A DNA stretch of 17,153 nucleotides, taken from positions 1 to 17,153 of the forward strand of contig UROZ01000035.1 in NCBI GenBank assembly GCA_900549655.1, in the 5' to 3' direction. The DNA comes from an uncultured Collinsella sp. GTDB lineage: Bacteria > Actinomycetota > Coriobacteriia > Coriobacteriales > Coriobacteriaceae. This document shows positions 1 through 6,440 of the stretch, in pieces (positions within the stretch are counted from its first letter, which is position 1; every line of letters starts with the position of its first letter). A model generated the notes under the pieces. The model worked only from the letters and a program-made list of their open reading frames with translations. It was not told the DNA's origin and searched no databases. Position numbers and translations under genes: made by a program.

Positions 1-323
1 CCATCGAGCACCTGGGTGCCACGTTCCTTCGCAATCATGCCGAGTGGTCGAGCCGTATCGTTTACTTTGGCCCCATGGGCTGCCGCACGGGCTTTTACCT
101 GGTCGTGTTTGGCGAGGTGACGAGCGAGGAGATCCTGCCGCTCGTGCGCGAGCTCTTTGAGTTCGTCGCCGACTTTGAGGGCGATGTCCCCGGTGCCGCT
201 CCCGAGGAGTGCGGCAACTACCTGGACCAGAACCTTCCCATGGCAAACTGGCTCGCGCGCCGCTACCTCGACCGCGACCTGGCCGATATCGACGAGAAGC
301 ACCTGCACTACCAGCAGGCGTAA
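1..323 (+). CDS. luxS: S-ribosylhomocysteine lyase (AI-2 synthase), C-terminal part
   Basis: The reading frame enters from the left edge (first whole codon at base 3) and stops with TAA at 321-323, so about 106 residues are present of a protein usually near 150-160. LuxS cleaves S-ribosylhomocysteine to homocysteine and the autoinducer-2 precursor in the activated methyl cycle, in the cytoplasm. The visible part starts inside the metal-binding HTIEH motif (I-E-H, so the second histidine is present), continues through the hallmark P-M-G-C-R-T-G-F-Y with its catalytic cysteine, and has P-G-A...E-C-G-N-Y, whose cysteine completes the metal site. No strong terminator follows immediately. The identification rests on several invariant motifs in correct order. 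The N-terminus lies outside the window. Confidence 0.96.
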   Translation, partial: IEHLGATFLRNHAEWSSRIVYFGPMGCRTGFYLVVFGEVTSEEILPLVRELFEFVADFEGDVPGAAPEECGNYLDQNLPMANWLARRYLDRDLADIDEKHLHYQQA

Positions 324-445
324 GGATTGCCTTCTGCTTCTAAACCGTTCACATGGAGATATCGACCGTTTAACTGTTTAGTAATGTTTACACGAGGTCA
401 TTTACGGTGTTTCGCTTAAACTGGCAACCAGAGTGATATTCAGGC

Positions 446-511
446 AAGGCTCCTGAAGCAGCATCTGTCGACATTGATTGTCGGATTCTGCTTCGGGAGC
501 CTTGTTTTGTT
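446..511 (+). terminator. Leader terminator/attenuator ahead of the BglG-type gene
   Basis: A 16-bp stem (446-461 with 488-503, one G-U wobble) is followed by GTTTTGTTT, a classic intrinsic terminator. It ends only about 15 bases before the start codon of an antiterminator of the LicT/BglG family. Those proteins bind a ribonucleic antiterminator (RAT) hairpin that overlaps the terminator's left arm. A RAT-like 3' half (CAGGCAAGG at 441-449) does overlap the left arm, with ACTG at 419-422 as a possible 5' partner, but I cannot fold a full canonical RAT by eye. The arrangement suggests autoregulated, sugar-dependent readthrough into the antiterminator and PTS genes. The terminator is secure; the RAT assignment is inference. 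Confidence 0.8.
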
Positions 512-523
512 TAAGGGGGACAC

Positions 524-1363
524 ATGGAAATCGTTAAACGAATTAACACCAGCGCTGTCCTCTGCATCGACGGAAATGGCAGGCAGCTGGTGGCATTCGG
601 GCGTGGCCTGGGGTTTAAGGACGTTGGCGATGAATTACCGCTCTCGGAGATTCAACGAACGTTCTATAACGTTAGTTCCCGCTACATCGCTCTCATTGAT
701 GAAGTCTCGGATGAACTTCTCGAGCTGACCTCGGATGTTATTGATATGTCGACAGGACTGCTTCCCTATGAAGTAAGCCCTAATTTGCCGTTTATTCTTG
801 CGGACCATATCGCGTATGCAATTAAGCGCAAGGAGCAAAACATTGTTGTCCATATGCCCTTGTCTTTTGATGTTCGCCAACAATATCCCGTCGAATTCAA
901 AATCGGCGAGTACGCGCTTCGAATAATCAGGAAACGTCTCAATGTTAGGCTTCCCGCTCATGAGACAGTTGGAATTGCCATGGCGTTTATCAATAACATG
1001 GCCGATTCGGATTCATGTGAGCTGGCTGAAGAGTTTGGCACGGACGTTTACGATCGCGTTCTCGAAGAATCAACTATTGCTGTTGAAAGACGGCTTGGTA
1101 TTCAAGTTGATCGGGAGGGCTTCGATTATGCAAGGTTCGCAACCCACCTTCAGTACCTATTCAATAGGTTGAACTCTGGCGAAAGTATCGTAAGCGACAA
1201 CCGCAAGATGTATCTCTCGCTCAAAGATGAATATCCGGTGGCATCGGCGTGCGCCGATGACATCGCTTCTGTTCTCAGCCGGCTGACGGGCCAAGAACTT
1301 ATAGACGAAGAAAGACTCTATCTGATGATGCATATCAATCGAATCGCATCGAAAGCTAGGTAA
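524..1363 (+). CDS. LicT/BglG-family transcriptional antiterminator with two PRDs
   Basis: A 279-residue cytoplasmic RNA-binding antiterminator, the normal family length. The N-terminal CAT RNA-binding domain covers about residues 1-56 (MEIVKRINTSAVLC, FGRGLGF). PRD1 spans about 65-170 and PRD2 about 175-279. In this family, PRD histidines are phosphorylated by the cognate EII (PRD1, inactivating) and by HPr (PRD2, activating). Visible candidates are H95 (ADHIAYAI), H208 (FATHLQ) and H270 (LMMHINR). The second PRD1 histidine, in LicT within IALHF, is replaced by alanine at 154 (IAMAFIN). The ATG follows an AGGGGG ribosome-binding sequence. It sits directly after an intrinsic terminator and 68 bases before the EIIBC gene, so it probably controls its own leader and the permease. 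The substrate cannot be told from the sequence. Confidence 0.93.
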   Translation: MEIVKRINTSAVLCIDGNGRQLVAFGRGLGFKDVGDELPLSEIQRTFYNVSSRYIALIDEVSDELLELTSDVIDMSTGLLPYEVSPNLPFILADHIAYAIKRKEQNIVVHMPLSFDVRQQYPVEFKIGEYALRIIRKRLNVRLPAHETVGIAMAFINNMADSDSCELAEEFGTDVYDRVLEESTIAVERRLGIQVDREGFDYARFATHLQYLFNRLNSGESIVSDNRKMYLSLKDEYPVASACADDIASVLSRLTGQELIDEERLYLMMHINRIASKAR

Positions 1364-1367
1364 TTGG

Positions 1368-1392
1368 TCGGCGAAGGCGCGCGCTTTGCCGA
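1368..1392 (+). other. Intercistronic hairpin between antiterminator and EIIBC genes
   Basis: A 9-bp stem (1368-1376 with 1384-1392, including one G-U pair) closes a 7-base GC loop just after the antiterminator stop codon. No T-tract follows, so it is not a standard terminator. It may stabilise or mark a processing point in the mRNA. Function is inferred only from position. Confidence 0.45.
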
Positions 1393-1431
1393 TGGTTACA
1401 TATAAAACACAACATGGGAGAAATGGTATTT

Positions 1432-2802
1432 ATGGCAGATACAACCAAGCTCGCTGCCGAGATTCTCGAGATGGTGGGCGGTGCAGAAAACGTTACATTT
1501 GTAGCCCACTGCATGACTCGTTTAAGGTTCAATCTTAAGGACGAAAGCATCGTAGATGATGCAAAAGTCAAGGCAATCGATGGTGTGATCGATATTCGCC
1601 ATTCAGCAGGGCAATACCAAGTGATTGTGGGGCCCAAGGTCGATAAGGTCTACGAAATCGTTGCAAAGGAAACCGGGGTTGACACCGGGAAGTCCGCGGC
1701 AGATGAAGGCGAGACCAAAGGTTTTCTGGGAAAGCTGATGAAGCTGATCAGCGGCATCATGATGCCCGTTCTTCCCGCCTTGATTGCATGCGGAATGATA
1801 AACGCCGTCCTTAGTATCCTGACGACGGCAGGTGTCGTTTCCGCTGAGAGCGGAATTTATACCCTGCTGTACGGCATGGGAAACGCCAGCATGTATTTCT
1901 TGCCCGTTCTCGTCGGATCGTCTGCGGCCAAATTCTTTGGAATCGATCAATATATCGGTGCGGTGCTCGGTGCAATCCTGCTTTACCCGACTTTTGTTGC
2001 CGCAGCTGGAGCTGGTGATGCGCTGGATTTGTTCGGCATGAAGTTCACGATGGTGAGCTATGCCTCGACGGTGTTTCCCGCTATCGTGGCGGCTTGGTTC
2101 GCATCCGTTCTTTATAAGTGGCTGCGTGCGGTTCTTCCCGATGCTTTGGCATTTGCACTCGTTCCGTTCCTGACAGTTGCTATTGCTGCCCCCATCTCGC
2201 TTCTTGTGGTTGGCCCGGTTATCCAACAGGCGAGCTCCTTGCTTGCGACTGCCGTACTGGCGGTCTATCAGTTCAGCCCCATTCTTTGCGGCGTTATTCT
2301 TGGACCGATATTTGGCCTCGTCATGATTCCTCTTGGACTCCATTGGGCCCTCATTGTGATCTCCATCAACAATATTATGACCGTCGGTTCCGACCCTATC
2401 CTTGGACTTCTTTGCGGTAGCATGGGTGTCGTCGGCGCTTGCTTGGCGTTTGCTTTCCGCTCGAAGGATCCGAGCGAAAAGAGCCTTGGATTCAGCTGTG
2501 CCATTACGAGCCTGTGCGGAATTACAGAACCTGCCCTGTACGGCATAGTTTTGGAGCACAAGAAGATCATCGTCGCTTCCATGATTTCTGGTGCAATTAG
2601 CGCTGTTATCCCGGCTATCTTCAATACCCGCACGTTCGTTATGACGTCGAGTGGTATTTTCAGCTTCCCCGGCTACATGAATCCTTCCGGTGATATGAGC
2701 AGCCTTATTGGTGCGATCCTTTGCAATGTCGTTGGTTTTATTCTTACCTTCGTCCTCGTCTACATCATGTATCGCCCTGATGCAGACACGTCGGCGGAAT
2801 AG
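1432..2802 (+). CDS. PTS EIIBC sugar permease, sucrose/beta-glucoside superfamily
   Basis: A phosphotransferase-system permease that imports a sugar and phosphorylates it. I choose ATG 1432 because GGGAGAA (1416-1422) sits at the right distance; in-frame ATGs at 1414 and 1423 would lie before or within that sequence. The 456-residue product has an EIIB domain at about 1-80, with the phosphocysteine C27 in AHCMTRLRF. A linker leads to EIIC at about 98-450: many hydrophobic membrane segments and the superfamily signature G-I-T-E-P (363-367). There is no fused EIIA domain, so phosphate must come from an EIIA encoded elsewhere. The antiterminator upstream suggests an inducible beta-glucoside-like or disaccharide substrate. 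Codon use is more AT-rich than genes further right, consistent with an acquired island. Confidence 0.93.
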   Translation: MADTTKLAAEILEMVGGAENVTFVAHCMTRLRFNLKDESIVDDAKVKAIDGVIDIRHSAGQYQVIVGPKVDKVYEIVAKETGVDTGKSAADEGETKGFLGKLMKLISGIMMPVLPALIACGMINAVLSILTTAGVVSAESGIYTLLYGMGNASMYFLPVLVGSSAAKFFGIDQYIGAVLGAILLYPTFVAAAGAGDALDLFGMKFTMVSYASTVFPAIVAAWFASVLYKWLRAVLPDALAFALVPFLTVAIAAPISLLVVGPVIQQASSLLATAVLAVYQFSPILCGVILGPIFGLVMIPLGLHWALIVISINNIMTVGSDPILGLLCGSMGVVGACLAFAFRSKDPSEKSLGFSCAITSLCGITEPALYGIVLEHKKIIVASMISGAISAVIPAIFNTRTFVMTSSGIFSFPGYMNPSGDMSSLIGAILCNVVGFILTFVLVYIMYRPDADTSAE

Positions 2803-2852
2803 ACAATTATTCGGAATGTAAGCTGCTGAAAACCCCGCGGCAGATTGCATAT

Positions 2853-2893
2853 GGTGGGCTTGCGATTGATCTGCGCGAGCCCACCTCGTTTTT
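2853..2893 (+). terminator. Intrinsic terminator between EIIBC and esterase genes
   Basis: A 12-bp stem (2853-2864 with 2874-2885, one G-U pair) and a 9-base loop are followed by TCGTTTTT. It ends immediately before the GGAG ribosome-binding sequence (2894-2897) of the next gene. It should limit, but perhaps not abolish, transcription of the esterase from the PTS promoter, acting as an internal attenuator. Confidence 0.82.
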
Positions 2894-2906
2894 GGAGTGA
2901 CTGGTT

Positions 2907-3887
2907 ATGACAATTACTGCCGATATGACATTTGGAGAAATCGCACTTCTTCCTGAGTTCGCTGGGTTCGGTGAGCATCTCATGCTTTGCCGACCTTCAA
3001 CTTGGGAGCGCATGTGGAATAAGCCCATCGCGGCCCATTTGAATTCCGACACTAATCCGTATGAAGTTACTCGTGTTCTGCGCGGGTTGAATCGGATTGT
3101 TGAGCTTGCGGATGACGGGAGGCAGGTTGCATACGATATTTGGGATGAAGCCGATTGTATTCGCGATCCGACCCGGCGCAACACAAAGCTGTTTTTCTTT
3201 CCGGGGCGACCGGGGGCGCCATTCGTTATCGCGATTTCGGGTGGGGGCTATCAGAGCGTTTGTCACCAAATGGAAGGTTTTCCCGTTGCTCCCGAGCTCA
3301 ACGATGCGGGCTATAACGTGTTTGTGTTGTCATACAGGGTGAGGGTCGAGCCGCTGATGCCGCGTCCGATCGATGACCTTAATCGCGCAGTCCGTTTTGT
3401 CCTCGAGAATTCAACGCGATTTAATGTGGACAAAAAATATGCGGTTATCGGTTTTTCCGCTGGCGCGCATTTGACCGCCGAGTGGGGGACGGATAACAAG
3501 GGGTTTGCATCTTACGGATGCGAGCCGCCAAAAGCTTTGGTTCTGTGTTACGCCCCGATTGACCTTCATGAGTCCGAATGTGCGTCAGACCATAGATTTC
3601 TTGATTCGGTGTGCGGTGGAGCTGGGCACGATGCGATTGATGATTTCTGCATTGATCAACATGTGTGGGAACGGTATCCGCCGACATATCTTTGGCAATG
3701 CGCCGACGATGATGTCGTATCGCCCGGCAATCTCGGAAAGATGGTTGACGCACTGGATGCGGCTGGGGTGCACCACGAGGAGATTGTGTATCCAGAAGGA
3801 GGACATGCGTTAATGAAACCTCATGCGCCGGAAACTGATCACTGGTGCTCGGGTGTCATTGAGTTCCTTAAGGGCTATCTCGGCTAA
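2907..3887 (+). CDS. Alpha/beta-hydrolase fold esterase (BD-FAE/acetyl-esterase-like)
   Basis: A 326-residue predicted serine esterase with no signal peptide, so cytoplasmic. The alpha/beta-hydrolase core starts near residue 100. It shows an oxyanion-loop motif SGGGY (111-115), the nucleophile elbow G-F-S-A-G with S184, an acidic site in ADDDVVSP (266-273) and a histidine in EGGH (H300). Together these make a plausible Ser-Asp-His triad. About 95 N-terminal residues precede the core; their MTFGEIALLPEFAGFGE segment is not part of the usual fold and its role is unknown. GGAG at 2894-2897 supports ATG 2907. It follows a PTS permease, so it may remove acyl or acetyl groups from an imported phosphorylated sugar; that is inference. 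Codon use matches the permease, suggesting joint origin. Confidence 0.85.
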   Translation: MTITADMTFGEIALLPEFAGFGEHLMLCRPSTWERMWNKPIAAHLNSDTNPYEVTRVLRGLNRIVELADDGRQVAYDIWDEADCIRDPTRRNTKLFFFPGRPGAPFVIAISGGGYQSVCHQMEGFPVAPELNDAGYNVFVLSYRVRVEPLMPRPIDDLNRAVRFVLENSTRFNVDKKYAVIGFSAGAHLTAEWGTDNKGFASYGCEPPKALVLCYAPIDLHESECASDHRFLDSVCGGAGHDAIDDFCIDQHVWERYPPTYLWQCADDDVVSPGNLGKMVDALDAAGVHHEEIVYPEGGHALMKPHAPETDHWCSGVIEFLKGYLG

Positions 3888-3943
3888 GTAAAATACACGC
3901 CGCCCTTTTGCCCATGTGACTCTGGTGCGTGTTGTTTGCGGTA

Positions 3944-3978
3944 TTGACTCCATCAAAAGACGGCTAATGTTCTAGAAT
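3944..3978 (+). promoter_or_regulatory. Possible promoter of the DUF4867 gene
   Basis: TTGACT (3944-3949) is a good -35 element. Possible -10 elements are TAATGT (3965-3970, short 15-base spacer) or TAGAAT (3973-3978, long spacer). Neither spacing is ideal, so the promoter is only likely. The AT-rich stretch between the esterase stop and the next gene supports a start here. Confidence 0.35.
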
Positions 3979-4012
3979 GTTTATATAGTCACATTTACGA
4001 ACAGGAGCGAAC

Positions 4013-4657
4013 ATGCATATCTACTCTGTTACCGATCCCGAGTTCAAGTCCTACGGCCGCGTGTGGGACGACGTACCCTCCAGCCTGACAGCTCCGCTTG
4101 TCGAGGCACTTTCCGCCACGCCCATTCCCGAGGGTAGCAAGTATGTGGCCTCCGCGCCCGAGCTGGAACAGGTCGAAGGTGCCGACACGCTCGGTCTGCT
4201 CATGTACGGCGGCCGCCCCTTCCAGCTGGGCTGGTGCAACGGCCGTAACACGAAGCTCAACTGCCTGGAGTATCACCGCGCCAGCGAGTTCAACCTGGGC
4301 GCCCGCGATTTTATCCTGCTGCTGGCCAAGCGCGAGCAGATCGTCGACGGCAAGCTCGATACCGCGCAGGTCAAGGCCTTCCGCGCGCCGGCCGGCACGC
4401 TCGTCGAGGTCTACGCCACGACGCTGCACTACACGCCGTGCATGGTCGACGACGGTGGCTTCCAGGTAATGGTAGCGCTGCCCGCCGGCACCAATGGTCC
4501 GCGTCCCGAGGCCGCTGCCAACATGTCCGCCGCCGGCGACAGCTACTGCTACTGGAAGGCCGACAAGTGGGTCCTCTGCCACGCCGATAGTCCCAAAGCA
4601 GCCGAGGGCGGCTACGTAGGCCTAACCGGCAAAAACCTCGACATCACCTGCGACTAG
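4013..4657 (+). CDS. DUF4867 family cupin-like protein
   Basis: A 214-residue soluble protein that I assign to the DUF4867 family, a cupin-type fold without a settled reaction. A cupin-like first motif is visible as E86-Y-H88-x3-E92 (LEYHRASEFNLG). The second motif has P126-A-G128 followed by H139 (TTLHYTPC), so E86, H88, E92 and H139 could bind one metal. AGGAG at 4003-4007 fixes the ATG. The gene lies between a sugar-PTS block and a 6-phospho-beta-glucosidase, which fits a carbohydrate-related role by context only. High-GC codon use differs from the preceding PTS block. The last codons (KNLDI) are echoed by a remnant-like sequence at 6054-6080 on the far side of the ATPase gene. The family name is from recall of sequence features. 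Confidence 0.78.
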   Translation: MHIYSVTDPEFKSYGRVWDDVPSSLTAPLVEALSATPIPEGSKYVASAPELEQVEGADTLGLLMYGGRPFQLGWCNGRNTKLNCLEYHRASEFNLGARDFILLLAKREQIVDGKLDTAQVKAFRAPAGTLVEVYATTLHYTPCMVDDGGFQVMVALPAGTNGPRPEAAANMSAAGDSYCYWKADKWVLCHADSPKAAEGGYVGLTGKNLDITCD

Positions 4658-4663
4658 CGCTTC

Positions 4664-4802
4664 GTCTCAATCCTGTAACATCTAGCAGCCAAAATCGTCT
4701 CTACCTGTTACAGAACGAGACAAACTGCAGGGGGCTGCCCGAAAATCTCAATCTGTAACACCAGGCTCGGTTTTGACGGTCTAACTGTTACAGACCGAGA
4801 CA
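4664..4802. repeat. Palindromic intergenic element, copy A
   Basis: Two tandem inverted-repeat units lie between the DUF4867 and ATPase genes. Unit 1 has arms 4664-4680 and 4706-4722; unit 2 has arms 4744-4760 and 4786-4802. Both use CTGTAACA/TGTTACAG cores with outer GTCTC/GAGAC-like ends and a 25-base spacer. A smaller GCAG/CTGC palindrome lies between the units. The two spacers are roughly reverse complements, so the whole element can also fold as one long hairpin. By my reading 4706-4808 matches copy B (6133-6235) at all but four of 103 positions. No coding capacity is apparent. Confidence 0.88.
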
Positions 4803-4810
4803 AACCGGTC

Positions 4811-4851
4811 AAAACCATCACAAAGGTGCCTGTCCCCTTCGTGGTGGTTTT
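4811..4851 (-). terminator. Hairpin at the end of the ATPase gene
   Basis: A 16-bp imperfect stem (4811-4826 with 4836-4851, one wobble and one mismatch) lies 2 bases past the minus-strand ATPase stop. Read on the minus strand it ends in GGTTTTG, a short T-run, so it can act as a weak or bidirectional terminator. The same loop sequence (GGTGCCTGTCC) recurs at 6273-6283 beside copy B of the palindromic element, so the hairpin is itself a dispersed repeat. Confidence 0.5.
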
Positions 4852-4852
4852 C

Positions 4853-5959
4853 CTACAGCTGACTGCGCAGGTAGTCAGCCATATAAGGAACAGCGAAGCG
4901 CACGTACCCGCGGCGGGCCTGTTCGATTACGCCGGCGTCGATAAGGCGCCGGCGATACTTTTGTGCGTAGTCGGGTGTGACCGACATGCGCTCGGCTACA
5001 TCAGAAATGCGCGACACGGTGTCTTCGTCATCCGCCATTGCGGCAAGAAACGCAACGTCTTGGTCCGAGAGCGCGGCGAGCGTCGTCTCGCACACATCGT
5101 TTTCGAAATCGACCTTTGACGCCTCGATGGCTCCGTCGACTAGCTCTCGTGTTGCGCGTTCTCCTGCCTGGCAACGATTGGCGATGTTGTAACCGATGAG
5201 CTGCAACATGTAGGGCGAGCCCTGGGTTGCGCGAGCGGCATCTAGTCGAAGATCGCTTGGGATATCAAGGTCGAGTTCTTCGAAAGCCCGCTGGTAATAG
5301 GTGTCGACGTCTCCGACTGAAAGCGGTTCGAGTGTGACTTTGCGAGCGCGGTTGAGAAACGTCAGCACGCGGTCATTGAGCGTCGCCGAGACCGCTCCCG
5401 GAAGGCCCGCCATAACGAGTGCGACGTTGAGTCTCTCGCCGACGAGTTCTTGATAAGCGGTGACGAGTTGTCTGATCTCGGGCGAATTAGCCTGAAGCTC
5501 ATCGATGAGGATGAGGATGCCATGTCCTTGCTCGGTTAGTTTGCGCGCCAGTTGCGTGAGCTTGAACTGGAAACTCTTGGTTTCCTGCACATCGCGCGTG
5601 AACTCAAGGCCGGCTGAGAAACCGAAGACGCTCAGGCTGCCGCCCGTGAGTTTAGGGAGATGGCGTTTGTTGGCATAGGGCTCGCCCGCCTCTTGGATTT
5701 TTTCAACAATGCGCTCGAGCATGTCCTCGGAGGCAACGGTGGGCGTGGCGACGACGAAGCCAAGCTTGCGAGCGCGATCGACGAGCTCCCACAGGAGAAC
5801 CGTCTTGCCGCTTCCTCGCTGGCCGAGCATGAGCATGGCGCGGTCTCGATTGCCCGGCTCCTGTTCAAGGCCGGAGATGAATGTTGAAATTACATTTCCT
5901 CGCCCAACGAGATAGGATGGGCGATTTCCAAATGAAGGGGAGAAGATGGTTTCAGTCAT
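4853..5959 (-). CDS. AAA+/STAND-like ATP-binding protein
   Basis: A 368-residue P-loop ATPase with no signal peptide or membrane segment. Walker A is G-Q-R-G-S-G-K-T (46-53). Walker B is ILILIDE (148-154) with D153 and E154. A sensor-1-like strand (LVMAGLP, 181-187) follows, and a basic R204/R206 region may supply a sensor arginine. The C-terminus (about 295-368) looks like a winged helix (ISDVAERMSVTPDYAQKYRRRLIDAGVI), as in Orc1/Cdc6- and MalT-type ATPases. AAAGGAGA upstream supports the ATG. It stands alone, opposite in direction to both neighbours, and is bracketed by two copies of a palindromic repeat. GC content seems lower than in the flanking genes. Partners and role are unknown: regulatory, defence or mobile-element functions are all possible. 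Confidence 0.85.
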   Translation of the reverse strand: MTETIFSPSFGNRPSYLVGRGNVISTFISGLEQEPGNRDRAMLMLGQRGSGKTVLLWELVDRARKLGFVVATPTVASEDMLERIVEKIQEAGEPYANKRHLPKLTGGSLSVFGFSAGLEFTRDVQETKSFQFKLTQLARKLTEQGHGILILIDELQANSPEIRQLVTAYQELVGERLNVALVMAGLPGAVSATLNDRVLTFLNRARKVTLEPLSVGDVDTYYQRAFEELDLDIPSDLRLDAARATQGSPYMLQLIGYNIANRCQAGERATRELVDGAIEASKVDFENDVCETTLAALSDQDVAFLAAMADDEDTVSRISDVAERMSVTPDYAQKYRRRLIDAGVIEQARRGYVRFAVPYMADYLRSQL

Positions 5960-6018
5960 AAGTCTCCTTTCCTTTTTTTCCTATTTTTTCCTTTTTTTCC
6001 TATTCAGTCAAATTGACT
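5960..6018 (-). promoter_or_regulatory. ATPase gene leader: phased A-tracts and operator-like palindrome
   Basis: On the minus strand the ATPase start is preceded by AAAGGAGA and then by repeated GGAAAAAAA-type units at a 9-10 base period (5967-6002). This spacing is near one helical turn and would bend the DNA. Just upstream is a perfect palindrome AGTCAA-A-TTGACT (6006-6018), whose minus-strand half gives TTGACT as a possible -35. An AAAAAT at 5983-5988 could be the -10, 17 bases away. The promoter is tentative; the repeats and palindrome are directly visible. Confidence 0.45.
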
Positions 6019-6440
6019 ACTGGTCGAGGGCGGCTTCAGGGGGGGGGCTCATCGAAAAGAACCTCGACATCAACGAAGACCGGGACCTTCTGTCTCGTTC
6101 TGTAACATCTAGCAGGCTAAATCGTCTTTTCCTGTTACAGAACGAGACAAACTGCAGGGGGCTGCCCGAAAATCTCGATCTGTAACACCAGGCTCGGTTT
6201 TAACGGTCTAACTGTTACAGATTGAGACAAACCGGCGGAGCGGACTATCTCTCGGGTCCAAACCACCACAAAGGTGCCTGTCCTCTTTTTGGTGGTTGGG
6301 TATCAGAAAGTGTCAGGCTCGGGCGGCTGCTGGGCGCCTGCGTGCGAAAAGAAGTGTCGACCTGCGTTGTTGTCGTTGGGTGGCGCCCCGTTTACGGGGA
6401 TACTGAAACCACGACAAGCAGCGTATGAAAGGATCGATGT
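6019..6440. other. Intergenic region between the ATPase and glucosidase genes
   Basis: No gene is supported here. It holds a run of nine G (6039-6047), a remnant-like match to the end of the DUF4867 gene (6054-6080), palindromic element copy B, a short linker absent from copy A (about 6236-6259), and a hairpin with arms AACCACC/GGTGGTT (6261-6267 and 6291-6297). A small CCCCGT/ACGGGG hairpin lies at 6386-6399, about 40 bases before the glucosidase start. I see no convincing promoter for the glucosidase gene in the last 140 bases. Confidence 0.7.
6091..6229. repeat. Palindromic intergenic element, copy B
   Basis: Same architecture as copy A. Unit 1 arms (6091-6107 and 6133-6149) are a perfect 17-base inverted repeat, TGTCTCGTTCTGTAACA and its complement. 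Unit 2 arms are 6171-6187 and 6213-6229. Both spacers are again exactly 25 bases. Compensating differences between copies are limited, but the arm cores CTGTAACA/TGTTACAG are invariant in all four units. Copy B lies upstream of both the ATPase gene (minus) and the glucosidase gene (plus). Confidence 0.9.

Noticed and set aside
4664..6229. CRISPR-like repeats
   Set aside because: Only two palindromic elements with two units each, 1.4 kb apart, with conserved rather than variable spacers and no cas genes.
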